Shown here: piece after piece, positions 43,219 to 54,306 of the stretch
Layout: each line of letters opens with the position of its first letter
Numbering within the stretch: position 1 is the stretch's first letter
DNA from: Mesodorylaimus sp. YZB2_4
Lineage: Eukaryota > Nematoda > Enoplea > Dorylaimida > Dorylaimidae
Length of the DNA stretch: 64,000 nucleotides
NCBI GenBank assembly: GCA_030248295.1
Contig: JASANH010001643.1
Span: 248,001 to 312,000, forward strand
Reading direction: 5' to 3'
Made by a program: the position numbers and the translations under genes
The notes under the pieces: model-generated
What the model was told of the DNA's origin: nothing
Seen by the model: only the letters and a program-made list of their open reading frames with translations
The model's database searches: none

Positions 43219-43586
43219 GGATGTGGGTGTGGATGTTTTGTCCCTCGCATCTTCTGTAATAGGCCGTACTTTTATGGTTTTGCTTCAGAATATTGAATTT
43301 TTATGAACCTGTATCTCTGTGTATTAGCTTACTAAATCCAATTATTCTGCATATTAATTTTTCAAAATTAAAATATTTTTTATTCCATACGCGCCAACAG
43401 TTTATGCACTGCACGAAAATTTGCAGGATACATTAAAAGAACAGAACACTGGAGGTTGCTCCTCAAACTGAAATTGTATCATGTATTATGGGGAAGATAT
43501 AACTTACAGCACCTAATTCTAGAGAAGTAACATGGGCGTGATAAAGCCAAAATGAAGTGACTGCTCATTTCCTAGCATACAGTGCA
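43219..43586. other. Convergent 3' flank
   Basis: A+T-rich gap between the stops of the transporter (+) and the SAM-domain gene (-). Nothing else is seen. Confidence 0.6.
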
Positions 43587-45357
43587 TTATACAATTTTCT
43601 GAGAATTTTTGGCGCAGAACTGTAATGTACGCACGAGACGATGCAATTTCAAAGCAGGACCCAATTTCAGACCCAAATTATTCATGATATCCTGACGACT
43701 CAGCAGCAACAAAGCTGTCCCATCCACTTCCTAAAAAGGTGATGAATGAAAATGGGACGATGGAAAAATTCAAATACGACCTACCTCACGTTGCAGAGCT
43801 CTAGCCCCTTCTTCAAACCCAAATTTCTCACATAAACGAGCAACCTCAGCGCACGAAAACGCACCCAACGATTCCATAGTGGCCGTTTTTAAGCTTGGTT
43901 CCAATTTGAGCAAAGAAGGCAAACCGAATCTGAAATTGAGAATTTAAATATTTTGACTGGAATAAAATAATCTATGCTTACTCATCGACGTCATTGTTTT
44001 GGCAGCCTTTCGAACCTGTAGTATCTTGGTGATGACGAACATTGACTGGTGTGGGAGACAGTTTCGGGATGGTACCCGTTGGCAGATCCTTTTGCTCTGA
44101 TTTGGTCTTGTTCGCATTCACGGCATTGATCGGAACGGCTACTCCTTCTGCAAGCTTAGATGATAGTACTAGAAACAAGTGGGGTGAAGTGGCACTTACT
44201 ACGGACCACCTCCATTTTACGTCCACGTCGTCGAATGATCATATTGCGACCAAGAGGGCAATCGTCCGTACTACTCCCACTACCACCATTAATACTGTCG
44301 CACGATGGAGGCCGCTCAGTGCCATTTTTGGTAGTTTCATTTGGCAGTCCGCCAGTTTGCACGATTGTGGGTCGAGTAACCATGCAAGTCCGCTTAGCAT
44401 TCTAAAAGTAAACGATGCTCAATCGAGACTGAGACTGTGTGAGTAGTCAGACTTACACCGAATGTGTTCGGATAACGATGCGGAAGGTACGATTTGCGCT
44501 TACTCGATGACCGAGCCACGAATGAAGCCTTGTTGGCCAAATTGCTGATTTTGCCGTTCAATATGCCCAAAGAGAGTGGTGGCACCGATGGCGTGTGGGA
44601 AGTCTGGAACAAGAAAGATGTAGGACAAAGCAGTGACAATGCCCATTTTCTTCTGCAAGGCCAGTTCTACTCGAGAATGGTGACAAATGCGCGTCGTTGA
44701 CTCATGCACGAATACATGATTGACTCAGCGGGGTGTGAAAGAGGGGCACGACATGGTACGAGACGACTTGCGCTTCAACTCCAGTGGGAAGTAATGGTCA
44801 AGCTGAAGTCCAGTGGGAGATCAGAACAACCGAGACCCGGTCTCTTCTGTTGACACGCGTCAAATGGGTGTTTCAGATCGCACAATCACGGACATGAGGC
44901 TGCTCACCTTTGTGGCTTCTCCACTGCCGAACACGCCCATATAGGTGCCCAGCGAGATACGCCGAATGCGTCCCTTCTTGGCAGCTTCGGATAAGAAGAC
45001 GGCTAAATGGCTGATGGTTTTCCACACGTTGTGATAACGAGTACGATCGGCACTGGGAAACTGGGTGATGCCCATTTGCTTGGCCAAACTGTCCATCATC
45101 CTCGACGTGATGCCGTTTGGGAAATGACCAGTGACGGGATGAGTCAGAGCCGCGATCCACTCATGCAATGGCATATTCGATAAGCTCGGTGCAACGAATT
45201 CATCTTTCGCATTGATCATATTCGTGTTGTCGACTTGTATGCGTTCGATCGATTGAGTTCCCAATTTTGGCGTATCGTCTGTCATGATCGCAGTCGACTC
45301 GATTTGGTCCGATTCATCTAAACCGACTGGATCGATAATTGGATCGCCAGAATCCAT
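43587..45357 (-). CDS. SAM-domain (chromatin-type) protein, 417 aa
   Basis: Six exons join in frame: 45357-44908, 44603-44457, 44401-44200, 44147-43982, 43929-43785, 43730-43587. The last two exons form a C-terminal SAM domain: SCAEVARLCEKFGFEEGARA, then EVDGTALLLLSRQDIMNNLG and LKLGPALKLHRLVRTL. This is the polymerising type found in Polycomb-group, L3MBTL and SAMD1 proteins. The N-terminal 150 residues (MPLHEWIAALTHPVTGHFP; then ISHLAVFLSEAAKKGRIRRI) might be a winged-helix-like domain as in SAMD1, but this is weak. The middle is low-complexity, with a basic patch MIIRRRGRKMEVV and a Cys pair. Likely nuclear. The SAM call is strong; the SAMD1 link is tentative. Confidence 0.82.
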
Positions 45358-47323
45358 GCTCTAAAACATAATTTTGAAACATAAAAAACACAAAAACTGG
45401 TGCCTATCAATCGATGCGAGAAATAACAGTGGCTTTCTGTCGTTGAGACGGTCTACAGACTGATCGCGAGTCAAGGTCACGTCACTCATAGTCAGACTTC
45501 TCAAAAATTCATCGTCTAGTCCCGTCTTCTCCCCTCCGGCAGCCAGCTGGCAGTTGCCACCATCTCACAGTCACGCGCTACAGGAAACTACACGTACGTT
45601 TCGCAAGCATAACATCAGCCAAAGTTCGAATCGAATGCCGAGGCCTCTACGAAGCAAACCACCGACAGCGAACAGATCTGAATGCACAAATCCAAAACCA
45701 GCAAACCAGTCCCTCCTACTCCCACAGAATCAATCGGAACTGATCAATCGAACACGAAATTGATCTTTCTCCGCAAAATGGAAAAAGACCCTGAAAGCCC
45801 GCCCGAAACCAGAGGCACTGGTGACAGCTGGTGGAAGCGAAGGGTGGAGCCATTCTCGCGAGTGTACCACTTCCGCCTGACACGCCATACAAGCCATTAT
45901 TGGAGAATCGATCGGAAACAAAGCTAAACTCAGTGCATATCGATCGAATCTATCCCAAGACAAAAAGTATAGCCGCAGGAGTCGCGAAGAAAAGGTTTCG
46001 AGTGCACTTGACATTTTGTCCAACGGGACTCAGCATCCCCAAAAATGCCGTACGGCATGAGAAACCGCGCCATCACTCGGTCCAGCATACTGACATCTGC
46101 GACAGGATGGGAGAAAAAAGACAGTGCATGAAATGCGAATCGATAAAAGTGCATATATGGTCATATCATGGCCAGAACTTATCAGTGCTGATTTCTATTC
46201 CGAAAAATACAGTTTCTCTTTACATACAGCAATTTTAATAAGGCCAGCCATGATCACTTACTTCAGTCAAAATTTATCGATTGATCCTTGCTTTAATGAT
46301 ACGAGTGTGTCAGAGCAGGCGATCGAAGACAGTCGAAAAAAGAGCAGCTCGACAAAAAGTCAGCTTGTGCAGTGCTCGGCGAAGTGAAGCTGCCAGCTCT
46401 CAACGATATGCTGTGTGTGAAACTGGAAGGGCCAGCGAAGGCTGCTCCCGGCCAGCAGACTCGTATAAACGTGTACAGCAAATGTGTATACGTCCTATGC
46501 ACAGTATGAAACACGCACACGCACGCACGCTGGGAACGGGGCCGCCTTGTGTCTGTTCGATCGATAAGTGCCGGCGACCTGACCGACGAATCAATGGTCC
46601 CTACCTAGTACAGTATTGACATAGCCACCACGCGTTCGCCAGTCCACCCCACCACCCATCCTAAAAAGGAAGAATGTCATGATTGCAGATCACGCGCTGA
46701 CCAATCAGATGGACGCATGATTGATGAAACTGCCCCCCCCCCCACCGGCCTCATTTCCCAAATGGAACTACAAAGCACCAAATGAGAGACCCGACCACAA
46801 CACACACGAGCCACGTGGTCGAACTGAAACAGAAATGTGCTGGAAGAGGGTGCGCGGAGTCACGAGTCGCACCCAGACTAAGGTGTTCTCCCTTCTTTAC
46901 GAGCCGACACAGCTGAATATAACTAGTTAGTTGACATGCCTTGTATACCCTGAATCGGGTTAATTGTGTCTCACTACACCATCGATCACAAGATTCAGTG
47001 TTCCACTGCTTGGCACCCCGTGCTCTCATTCCTAATAAGCACCCAAGTCCAAACCATAAACAAGCAACCAACACTCCATCCAAACATGCATACTATGATA
47101 ATGACGCGCCTTTCTTGATATTGCCGCCCTACACAGAATGGCGCGGTTCATAGGTCGATAATGTGTACACCCACTCGGGACTCTTATTGACAAAGCTTAT
47201 CATGTTACGTAAGCCCAAAAAGCCTCTTTTAGCTCACTATTTATCCCGCCATTCTCCAATGTATCAGCAAAGTATTCTCTGCACTTCTCATCACTAACCC
47301 GTCAAAATATTAAGGCTCGACGA
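45358..47323. other. Intergenic stretch, no firm gene
   Basis: Plus-strand frames at 45554-46238 are open but lack an ATG in good context, domains or splice support. There is an 11-12-base C run near 46732. No repeat family was recognised. Confidence 0.45.
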
Positions 47324-47674
47324 ATGAAGCTGCCCGGCTTTGAGAATATGTGGGGCGAAACTATATTCGACTACGTTTGGTCATTGCGAGCCTTACCATC
47401 CAATGCTAAGGAATCGAAACAACGGCAGTTACTTATTCGAGGAATAATATTCGTAATCATCTCATTATTTTCTTTTCTAATTGAACAAATTTGGAGTGAA
47501 GATGCTGTGGTTATCTTTGGTCTACGATCAGTACAAGCGGGTAGTCTCGGTGTGGCTATCACCTCGTTTCTGTTCTCCAATGATATCACCATCGATGCTC
47601 TTCTATGCCTACTTATTTGGATCAATATGAAGCGAGAACAGTTGTTGGGATTGAATCATGAAAGAATTATGTAA
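47324..47674 (+). CDS. Unknown small membrane protein, 116 aa
   Basis: Single-exon frame from an ATG at 47324 (context GACGAATG). It has two hydrophobic segments: about residues 39-58 (RGIIFVIISLFSFLIEQIW) and about 74-99 (SLGVAITSFLFS and IDALLCLLIWI). A charged N-terminus contains KESKQRQ, and the tail is basic (MKREQLLGLNHERIM). It is possibly a hairpin or four-helix-bundle half. No signal peptide and no recognised family. The length and hydropathy make a real gene plausible, but promoter and poly(A) signals are not clear. Confidence 0.5.
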   Translation: MKLPGFENMWGETIFDYVWSLRALPSNAKESKQRQLLIRGIIFVIISLFSFLIEQIWSEDAVVIFGLRSVQAGSLGVAITSFLFSNDITIDALLCLLIWINMKREQLLGLNHERIM

Positions 47675-48569
47675 CTCATAAATCGATCTTACGGGAACTT
47701 GTGTGAAAGGGTGCCTGGTGCGTGCATTTATATTGTAGGTTTTTTGTATGTACTGATGCCTACTTTAGACGGACCTAGTTCGCAAAGTCCACGAATGTTT
47801 CAAATGCCTTCGAAATAGGAGCATACATAAACCAGAGGGACCTATGTTTTGAATTGAGCATGGTTGGGTCACAAAGTTGCCTTTCCAGTCGCTTAAAAAT
47901 TTAAAACTCTTGTCTGTTCGATCCGTGTGGTCCTTGCCATCGTCGAGAGTACAAGAGGATGAATTTTCAACTATGCTGAGACAGATCCTTGAATGTGGCG
48001 CGGTCTCGAACTGACGATGAGATGAGTTCAAGCGCGGTCTCGGACTGAGGTTGAACTGAGGTGAGTTCAGATTTGCAAGAATTTAAATTTGAAACCCTAG
48101 ACTTCAGTCCGGAGCTCTGATCTCAGAATACGGTCATACATTTGTACCCACGCACTGACTGGTAGCTGAATTCGAGTATGCAGTAAACAGTTCCAACTCA
48201 CGATCCACTACAACATTGGCTGGCTTGTTCTAGTGCGGAGTCAAGAAAGAGCAGAGTCGTGTCTCACAGGTGCGTGAACAGAAGGGCTTCAGAAAAGTGA
48301 CCCCATGTTATGCGTTTGGATAGATCGAAGAAAATAGACGTGTGCAAGTTAACCTACGGCATTGTTCCTGCCTGTGATTGACCTACGTACACCTATGATT
48401 CTTCAACCAGCAGCTTAATGGCAAAGTAGGTCCGATCTGTGGTGCACCCTGCGCCTACGGCCCGTGGCAAGTCCGAGAGAATGATCGATACGCGTACTCT
48501 GCCCTAGTTGGGAGACGTCAACCTCTCGGGCTGATGTTTCAGCCCCAGGTAGTCCCAAGACCCCAAGGC

Positions 48570-48742
48570 ATGTCCCGTTGTGGGGCTTAAAGGCGCCTGC
48601 CTCTCACGCTGGGTGCGCACTTAGAGTGGAGGGTTCGACTCCCGCCTGGGTAAACAATGATTGTCAATTTATGAGTTCCTTAACCCCCGAGTGCGCTGTA
48701 CAGTATAGTGCTTGGCTATGGATAAAGTATGATATGGCATGA
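48570..48742 (+). mobile_element. tRNA-derived SINE, family A, copy 3
   Basis: tRNA-like head TGGGGCTTAAAGGCGCCTGC, CTCTCACGCTGGGTGCGCAC, box B GGGTTCGACTCCCGC. The body is GTCAATTTATGAGTTCCTTA, and the 3' tail GTGCTTGGCTATGGATAAAG then TATGATATGGCATGATGG, colinear with copy 1. It directly abuts SINE C copy 3. Confidence 0.8.
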
Positions 48743-49095
48743 TGGAGGTCGTTTTGCAATCCAGAAGCTCTCGCAGACCTAGCACAGCACACCGGGCCGT
48801 GGGTGCAAGGTCAGGGGCGGGGGGTACCGTCGAGGTGCCCCAAATGGAAGAGACGGAATCCAAACGAGCAGACAGTCTCAGCTGTTGAACACCGGCAGGG
48901 TTCACCGACCACCCGCCACTGTCCGAGGAAGTCGGTGTACAGTCCAGGATGCCCTCGCGTGGAGGTGCTCCTAGTGGAGACACGCAGAGCGACGCTTCTG
49001 TGTGTGCCGGTCCCCGCAGCCTTGCTTAGAAGGTTTGACTGCTGGCCGGCTTGGCAAAAACGGGCTTCAGGCCGCAAATATTTTTAAAAGAAGAT
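48743..49095 (+). mobile_element. tRNA-derived SINE, family C, copy 3 (uninterrupted)
   Basis: This complete-looking copy defines the family: GGCCGTGGGTG, GGTACCGTCGAGGTG, AGACAGTCTCAGCTGT, CCGAGGAAGTCGGTGTACAG, TCCAGGATGCCCTCGCGTGG, GTGTGTGCCGGTCCCCGCAG, CTTGCTTAGAAGGTTTGACT, GCTGGCCGGCTTGGCAAAAA and CGGGCTTCAG. A 3'-part-only copy follows at 49288-49365. Confidence 0.75.
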
Positions 49096-49287
49096 CTCAC
49101 TGAGAAGCAGCCGCACGTCTGCTGTCAGCGCGGCTCTGAGGGCCCTAGTCCCGAACTGCTCCCTGAACCAGTACAGTGAACACGGAGAAGATATCCACGC
49201 GTGCTACAGTGTGCTGTAGGCAAGCCGTCTCGGAGGTGTGCTGGCCACGATGAATGCCTATTCATATTCATGTTGGCCAGGGTGACT

Positions 49288-49365
49288 CAAATGTGTGTGC
49301 TGGTCCCCGCAAACCTTGCTTATAAGGTTTGACTGCTGTCTGGCCAGAGGCAAAACAGTCCAAGT
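49288..49365 (+). mobile_element. SINE family C, truncated copy 4
   Basis: GTGTGTGCTGGTCCCCGCAA, CCTTGCTTATAAGGTTTGAC and TGCTGTCTGGCCAGAGGCAA align to the 3' part of the family; the head is missing. Confidence 0.6.
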
Positions 49366-50136
49366 CTGTATGTTGTCAAGTTCTACCTCGATGATGCCCG
49401 TCCCTTTGCACGCTAGCAAAAGGAATTTGCTCTTTGTCGAGACAGCGAATGATCGCTCTGCTCTGCTCTGCGCTACATTGTATCATCACTTGCCGGGCAG
49501 CTTTGCTCAATAGCGATTCGAGCAGTGCCCCCATGAAATGAAATGCCCTGCAGACTGGAAGCTGGAACAAGCTTGTTTAAAGTTTTTATAACAATTAGAA
49601 AGGACCAAACTCACAGCGGGTTGTTTATTCGTGACAAAACAAGTTTGCCCACTTACGACTGATCGCAACTGGACTGTTGCTCAGACTTGCCAGAAAGTTG
49701 CGTCGACCTAAAGCGCTCACAGCGGGGGATGGTTTATTATGCGGCACTTTTATCCTAGCAGAGCAAAACGCGGGTAGATGATTAACTTGGTGTTTTTTTG
49801 AGCAAAGGATCTTTTACTGCTCACGTACACAACTGACCTCTACCAAGCAGTCTTTGCAACCAAACATTTGAGATATAGATAGGTAGGGACGATACTGTTT
49901 TGATGCATCCACGTACTGCTCCATACTCACAGACCGTAGTATTCTGCATTTCAAGCAATCGCAAGTCCCCACAGCTATCGCACTATTGTTTGTGGCTCGT
50001 ACGAGCACACTGCTGATCAAATTTATCGCGAAGATTTGGTGCTCTGACATCAGTAATCGCTGTTTCAAAACCAGTTGTCCGACATTGGCCCATTTTTTTA
50101 CTGTTCAGTCCCACGCGGGATGAGACGTCCTTGAAA

Positions 50137-50931
50137 CTACTCCTGTGGTGCGTCAGAATAAATATAGCAATAAACGCTCATTTCTTCTTCGTACTTCTCC
50201 ATTTCTTTGCTTCGGATACCCAAGTATTCCAAATATGCAGGTAATAATTTAGCTAGTTCTCCATCTCGGAACATTCGATTCAACAGCGCGTCCTCGTAAA
50301 GCGTCGTTGCTTTTATCGAATCATCACTTCCATATAGCCCTACCTCGGCGGCCGCAGTCTGAACCTCACTCGGGTTTTGGTACATGGCTACACGCTCGTA
50401 CAGCTGCTGCGATGGCCGTGCCACAATCAAGGCAGCTGATAGGTTCAAATGTAGCCTCGGGTGATTGGCCACAGTAGCCGCGACTTCGTGTCCTTCCAAG
50501 TCCAGCCATAAGAGATTATGCAGGCGCCTTGTAATCATGGCATTGGCGCTCAGAATTATTACTCGATCGTAAGATGTTAAACCAAAGGCTTCGAATCGTA
50601 GGAACGCTTCGTGATAGCCGTCATTCACGTCAGGCGTTGCATGGACGGTAACGTGCGGTGGTAATTTCATCTTGTCCAGTTGAACCCTGTATGCCAATAT
50701 TAGAATGATATCCATGTCGGACATCATGTTTAACACACGTTGACTATTGGCCAAGGCATAACACAGTTCTTTGGGATTTCTAACGTGAAATACGTAGGCA
50801 TATTTAGGAGCAGCTAGAACATTTCTAGAATTTAGAATGGAAACAAAAAGGATGCAAAAAGTGAGGCACACAAACAATAGGAACCCTCGAAGTCGAACAC
50901 TGAGCCTATCTAGCGACCTTACAAGTCCCAT
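50137..50931 (-). CDS. GT8-like (glycogenin-type) glycosyltransferase, type II membrane protein, possibly inactive
   Basis: Intronless, ATG at 50931, 264 residues. A short cytosolic basic N-terminus precedes one signal-anchor helix (GFLLFVCLTFCILFVSIL), the layout of Golgi glycosyltransferases. The lumenal part follows the GT8 pattern: YAYVFHVRNPKELCYALANS, MSDMDIILIL, a long helix FLRFEAFGLTSYDRVIILSA, LHNLLWLDLEGHE, and LNLSAALIVARPSQQLYERV (the NAGV-MVI-Ps block). Where active GT8 enzymes have the metal-binding DxD after the hydrophobic strand (flDaDt), this protein has SANAM, so the catalytic metal site appears lost. Family assignment is from pattern only; it might be a scaffold or a diverged enzyme. 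Confidence 0.7.
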   Translation of the reverse strand: MGLVRSLDRLSVRLRGFLLFVCLTFCILFVSILNSRNVLAAPKYAYVFHVRNPKELCYALANSQRVLNMMSDMDIILILAYRVQLDKMKLPPHVTVHATPDVNDGYHEAFLRFEAFGLTSYDRVIILSANAMITRRLHNLLWLDLEGHEVAATVANHPRLHLNLSAALIVARPSQQLYERVAMYQNPSEVQTAAAEVGLYGSDDSIKATTLYEDALLNRMFRDGELAKLLPAYLEYLGIRSKEMEKYEEEMSVYCYIYSDAPQE

Positions 50932-52460
50932 GGCTGCTCACTATAGTCAAACCTCAACATTGTCTTCTGCCGAATTTCAGTCGCTGACACTCCTTCTTAG
51001 AGTTCAAAATCTGCAGAGAGTCTGCTGGAGGCTCCATCGTGAACTGGTATCGCCTAAAGGTGAAATACGTCCTGACGGTAGCACAGCCAGCTTCCTAAAA
51101 TACGAGTGCACGCAGTTTGCATCTCCTCCTACTCCTACTCATTTTGATACGCCTATCGAAATGATCGAATGGATTTCCTGTTGACAAGGGCATGCGCGGG
51201 AAGAGCAACTGATTTTAAAAGGTCATGAGGTGGACTTGCGGTGGATTATAGAGCGCAGGAAGCCTTTGAGTATTACTCAGTTCAATGCAGGACATGCGCA
51301 TACCTGGCATGTCACATCATATGCTTAGCAGAAGCTGTATTCTTCTACTCATGGCTATATAGCCATGCTTCTACTTTAACATCGCATCCAGCAATCCTAC
51401 TGTAAGGCGACGCCTACATTTCAAACACGGCACAGCTAACAAAGCCAGTCATTGCAACCGATAAAACGGCATATTCCGAAAGAGTGTCCCAGGAATGATT
51501 GGGAGATGAAGAACTAGACGCCCTTCATGGAGTCAGAGATTTAAATCAATTTAACCGTGTTGGCGAACGAATTTCCCTTCGTGGGCTGTTTAGCCATGGT
51601 AGTATGTCATGAGGAAGCGTGTTCACGCCAAAAAGGTAGCATGCGAAACTGTCTTGGCAGATTGTACCACAGTCCAGTCGGACTACCGGTGACTGCCATG
51701 GCGCCATGAAACTGCTCTCTACAGGAGAAGATCTCTATAATTCGGGGCAAGCAGATGAGGTCCGTATCCAACGTGCTGAGGTTATGAAAGCTTTTTCAAA
51801 GATGTCCACCCATCATTACCATGATCCTACTGTATGCATATCTTCCAGCACACGACTCGGTACTGGACGGATGGCAAGAGTTAAAACCGAGTTCATGTGA
51901 CTCATGAGTACGAAAGCGGCGTAGGAGGCCATGAAAACTGAATGAAAGCCAAAATTTTTTAGGCTCGGCTTATTTGCAGAGACCCCCAGCAGATGAAAAT
52001 GCCTTTCTTCTTGTGCCTTTCAACAGCTCGCTGAAAAGCGGTTGTGGCAGGATGATGAAAAGCGGCACTCCAGTTGCCTAGCTATTTCAATGGCGCATGC
52101 TAGTCCAAACTAGAAACTGCCGATCAGTAGGCCTAATCCGCTTATGACATTGTCAAAAACCGAGATCGAGTATTCATCATCCTCGCTAATGGACAGCCAG
52201 TCAGCGGTGTATTTGGTGTGCGTATTCTATCTTTTTCGTCAAAAGCATTACTGGTATAGAAAGTTGTGGGGCCTACTCTATCTCTTCCAATAAAGCTCTA
52301 CCCATCCGCCAGTGGTGACTTAATGGGGTCGATATGGTCACCTGGTAACGTGTTTCTGTCAAACGCTACGACAACGGTGACAACAAGCGACTGTCCTAAG
52401 AACGAAGAGACCTAACCGTGTTCGTCGGGAACCAGTGCCTGACCAAGGCGGAGTTGGGAC
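50932..52460. other. Intergenic stretch, nothing firm
   Basis: Between two divergently oriented glycosyltransferase-like genes. No supported gene or recognised repeat. Confidence 0.5.
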
Positions 52461-53456
52461 ATGTGGTCTTTTTTGCCAAAAATATTTCGAGCTGTACTGA
52501 TTATTTTGGGTATCCTGGCCCCGTGGCTGACGTGGACAATAGTACACAGTGACTATAAGTATACGGCCGTCAACTATCTTTATTCGAACGTCTGGTCGCC
52601 TATTAGGGTCGGGTTAGCGGCAGCTTCCGGGTGGAAGAATGATCGGAAGTATTGTTATCAGGAAGATAGTTCAGTCATTATATTTCTGCACGTTACGAAC
52701 GCGTCGTCATTTTGGCTGCCATTAGAGGCATGTGCTTTCAAACTGGCTGCTATGCACAACAATGATACTGGGGTATGCGTCTTGACAGTATTCCCCATGG
52801 ACCCGCACCCTCTCTTGACTCCAATCAAAAATCTGGAAATAGCGCCTTTGAACTATACCGTACTGTTCGAGGATACCCCTTTAGACGACTGGTTCGAAAA
52901 GTATATGGTGAAAAACAAGAAAAGTCAAATATGGATGTGGGAATTGAGCGATGCCTTGAGGTACACCTATTTGTACAAGTATGGTGGCAAGTACATGGAC
53001 ACTGACTCGTGGACACTGCGCAATCTAGCGCCTTTACGGAACGTAGCGGGATGGCAAGATTGGGGGCTCATTGCTAATGGTGTTCTGTTTTTTGAAAAGA
53101 AGCATCCATTGATTGAAGCAATTATGCAAAACTTTAGTAGGTATTTCTCTAGTGGCTCGTGGGGATCGTCTGGCCCGTACTTGGTGAGCAGGATTCACCG
53201 AAGTGGTCAAGTGGACAACACCACCTACACGCTGGTACCGCCTCATATTTTCTACCCAACTCATTATTCGCAGAATCACTATCCCTTCATACCGTCACAT
53301 AATGCAGCGGTAAAGGGCATGGTGAAAGGATCGTACGCGTTGCACCTTTGGAGGTACATGATCAGAAAGTATTGGAATGCTACAATCTCTCCTCCAGAAG
53401 GATCGTTTGCTGCTGAAATGCTAAATACGACATGCTCATGGGACGAAAATCAGTGA
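52461..53456 (+). CDS. A4GALT-like glycosyltransferase (GT32, alpha-1,4-galactosyl/GlcNAc-transferase type)
   Basis: Intronless, ATG at 52461, 331 residues. A type II topology is set by a single N-terminal helix (IFRAVLIILGILAPWLTWTI). The sugar-binding DXD block reads LSDALRYTYLYKYGGKYMDT followed by DSW, the diagnostic motif of the Gly_transf_sug family. The C-terminal Gb3_synth-type region has NGVLFFEKKHPLIEAIMQNF, then GSWGSSGPYLVSR and a YPFIPSHNAAV block. In animals this family adds alpha-1,4-linked Gal or GlcNAc to glycolipids or mucins in the Golgi. The catalytic motif is intact. Several N-x-S/T sites are present. Donor and acceptor cannot be told from sequence. Confidence 0.92.
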   Translation: MWSFLPKIFRAVLIILGILAPWLTWTIVHSDYKYTAVNYLYSNVWSPIRVGLAAASGWKNDRKYCYQEDSSVIIFLHVTNASSFWLPLEACAFKLAAMHNNDTGVCVLTVFPMDPHPLLTPIKNLEIAPLNYTVLFEDTPLDDWFEKYMVKNKKSQIWMWELSDALRYTYLYKYGGKYMDTDSWTLRNLAPLRNVAGWQDWGLIANGVLFFEKKHPLIEAIMQNFSRYFSSGSWGSSGPYLVSRIHRSGQVDNTTYTLVPPHIFYPTHYSQNHYPFIPSHNAAVKGMVKGSYALHLWRYMIRKYWNATISPPEGSFAAEMLNTTCSWDENQ

Positions 53457-54306
53457 TACTTGGTCCCGACGGATATCTCAGTTTGTGTTGTGATAAAGAA
53501 TAGCATCGGTTTAGCCTCTGATTTGCTCACGCAAGTAACCTATACTAAGTGTTCGCTGCTCTTGAGAATTTTTCGGTCGAAACCGGAATCATGATTTATG
53601 GCCTTTCAGACACTTAGGTGTTGACTAATTGCTTTACCTTTCTGAGTTAATGTGATGCTTGCGGTTTTCGCTTTCAGTTTAGTCTTTGGTGCCTGGTTTC
53701 TGAGTGTTTCGAGTGTCATGCCATAAATTCTAGCGTTAATTTGAATCATACATTAGCAAGCATTTTTGTATGATTTGTGCGCAGGCAGAGTGAGAGACCT
53801 TTCACAAGGCTGCATACATACGTATATGGTTATCTGTTCTCCGGGCAGGATAATCCGGCTGTAGTAAGGACGTCGGAAAGAAGCTTATCAAAAAGAAGAA
53901 AGGTCACGTTGTAATGTCTTAGCCAACATTAGGGATTTCACGAAAGCTGTCTAATATTATCACACTGTCCCGTCATATATCATGGGATTAGGAATGCAAT
54001 ATCCTAACCTGTACATGTTCTTAATGGATGATAGGCATATTCGAGAACAAGGATAAGCTTCGTCTAAAGCTACAGACACAAAAATGCCCCGCTTTGACAG
54101 TTTGGCATGTCTTCCTTATTTGTCGAAGCTGATGTCAACCTCGTTTGAATCACTTGGTCAACTTTGGACACCCAAGGCGTCAAGCACGAAAGTTAGATCT
54201 GTCATGGCTCGCCCTATCAAACCTGTTACAGCCTGGTGCGCTTCGAGAAACGCATGCTAACAAGGAATGTGAACGATAACGAACATAGTTTGAGTGAAGG
54301 CTAGTC
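53457..54306. other. Intergenic stretch, nothing firm
   Basis: A+T-rich, no supported gene. No TATA box was found close to the next start. Confidence 0.5.

Larger units (their letters stand above)
47675..50136. other. Intergenic stretch rich in SINEs
   Basis: Holds SINE A copy 3 and SINE C copies (separate entries) plus about 1.5 kb of unremarkable sequence. No gene is seen. Confidence 0.6.

Noticed and set aside
45831-46238. 135-codon plus frame upstream of the SAM-domain gene
   Set aside because: Starts at a non-ATG codon and shows no domain or splice support.
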